DNA of 12,857 nt from UBA5177 sp002413265 (GTDB lineage: Bacteria > Chloroflexota > UBA5177), in assembly GCA_036752825.1 (NCBI GenBank), contig DAIORV010000062.1, positions 1 to 12,857 of the forward strand. The letters run 5' to 3'. Below, one piece after another: positions 12,520 through 12,857 of this stretch; the first letter of the stretch is position 1; each line of letters opens with the position of its first letter. A program made the translations under genes and the position numbers. The notes under the pieces were generated by a model. It was given only the letters and a program-made list of their open reading frames with translations. It was not told where the DNA came from and did not search any database.

Positions 12520-12857
12520 TCAGTCGATGGGCGCCGGTGAGGTGCCGGTTCGCGCGGCACCGACGCTGGCTGCCGTGACCAGGAGAATCGCGGTCAGCTC
12601 CCGAGCTCCGAGCACCTCGTGCAAGATGAGAAATCCGGCGATCGCGGCGGCAGCCGGCTCCAGGCTCATCAGCACTCCGAACACTTGAGCAGGCAGCGAG
12701 CGAAGCGCTTCGAGCTCGCACGAGTAAGGGATGACCGACGACAGCAGGGAGACGGACAGCGCTCCAAGCAGCAGATGCGGTTCGAATAGATTTGCCCCGG
12801 CGCCGGCTACCCCGATCGGAAGCAACGCCAGCCCCCCGATGGCCATCGCGAGGGCCA
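12520..12857 (-). CDS. RhtA/EamA-type exporter, partial: N-terminus off the right edge
   Basis: The frame is open to the window edge and ends at TGA 12522-12520; about 112 C-terminal residues of a usual roughly 290 are present. Family: EamA-fold inner-membrane exporters of threonine/homoserine (RhtA). Visible: an end of one helix, ALAMAIGGLALLPIGVAG, then the family signature LLSSVIPYSCELEALRSLPA, the next helix QVFGVLMSLEPAAAAIAGFL with the conserved SLEP, and ILHEVLGARELTAILLVTAA, followed by ARTGTSPAPID at the cytoplasmic end. The last four helices of the 10-helix fold are thus present. The internal ATG at 12846 is within a helix and not the real start. Convergent with the MFS gene; the 53 bp between them hold a weak CCAGC/GCTGG hairpin at 12487-12504 without a T-run. 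Confidence 0.85.
   Translation of the reverse strand, partial: ALAMAIGGLALLPIGVAGAGANLFEPHLLLGALSVSLLSSVIPYSCELEALRSLPAQVFGVLMSLEPAAAAIAGFLILHEVLGARELTAILLVTAASVGAARTGTSPAPID

Overview
This is a GC-rich bacterial window with strong Shine-Dalgarno sites, tight head-to-tail gene packing and mixed ATG/GTG starts. The content is typical of soil Chloroflexota or deep Actinomycetota: a class III nucleotide cyclase fused to an AAA-type ATPase and TPR repeats, S9 peptidase, NRAMP with PRC-barrel proteins, and a Thr/Pro-rich tail on a small exported peptide. The phylum is an inference; there is no rRNA or other marker gene here. I see no mobile element, CRISPR array, tRNA or rRNA, and no gene-free stretch longer than about 200 bases.

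Layout. 1-1284 (-): N-terminal two thirds of an S9 prolyl-oligopeptidase-type peptidase running off the left edge. 1436-1684 (-): small unknown protein. 1887-4114 (+): compact five-gene unit made of a 51-aa membrane peptide, an NRAMP-related transporter with an altered metal site, two tandem PRC-barrel proteins (one-base gap, then ATGA and GTGA overlaps), and a 63-aa membrane peptide. 4205-5086 (+): cyclase with a C-terminal membrane domain. 5115-8396 (-): convergent cyclase/ATPase/TPR protein of about 1,100 aa. 8534-9430 (-): streptomycin-kinase-type phosphotransferase. 9451-9970 (-): GNAT acetyltransferase broken by one frameshift. 10124-10630 (-): secreted protein of unknown function. 10689-11141 (-): DUF3465 protein. 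11189-12466 (+): MFS exporter, divergent from the DUF3465 gene across a perfect inverted repeat. 12520-12857 (-): C-terminal part of an RhtA/EamA exporter, cut by the right edge.

The most interesting system is the 1887-4114 unit. The NRAMP-like protein keeps the TM1 aspartate but has DMGE in place of DPGN and TPYE in place of MPHx in TM6, so the sulfur ligand that selects Mn/Fe is gone and carboxylates are gained. Its two PRC-barrel partners resemble those found in MgtE-type magnesium proteins. Together these suggest a hard-cation (probably Mg2+) transporter with dedicated cytoplasmic PRC-barrel partners and two small membrane subunits.

The second point of interest is the pair of convergent, clearly paralogous cyclases. 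Both keep the two metal aspartates and the transition-state Asn/Arg but lack the canonical Lys/Asp substrate-selecting pair. Both also have a good ribosome-binding site in front of an in-frame CTG rather than in front of the first ATG/GTG.
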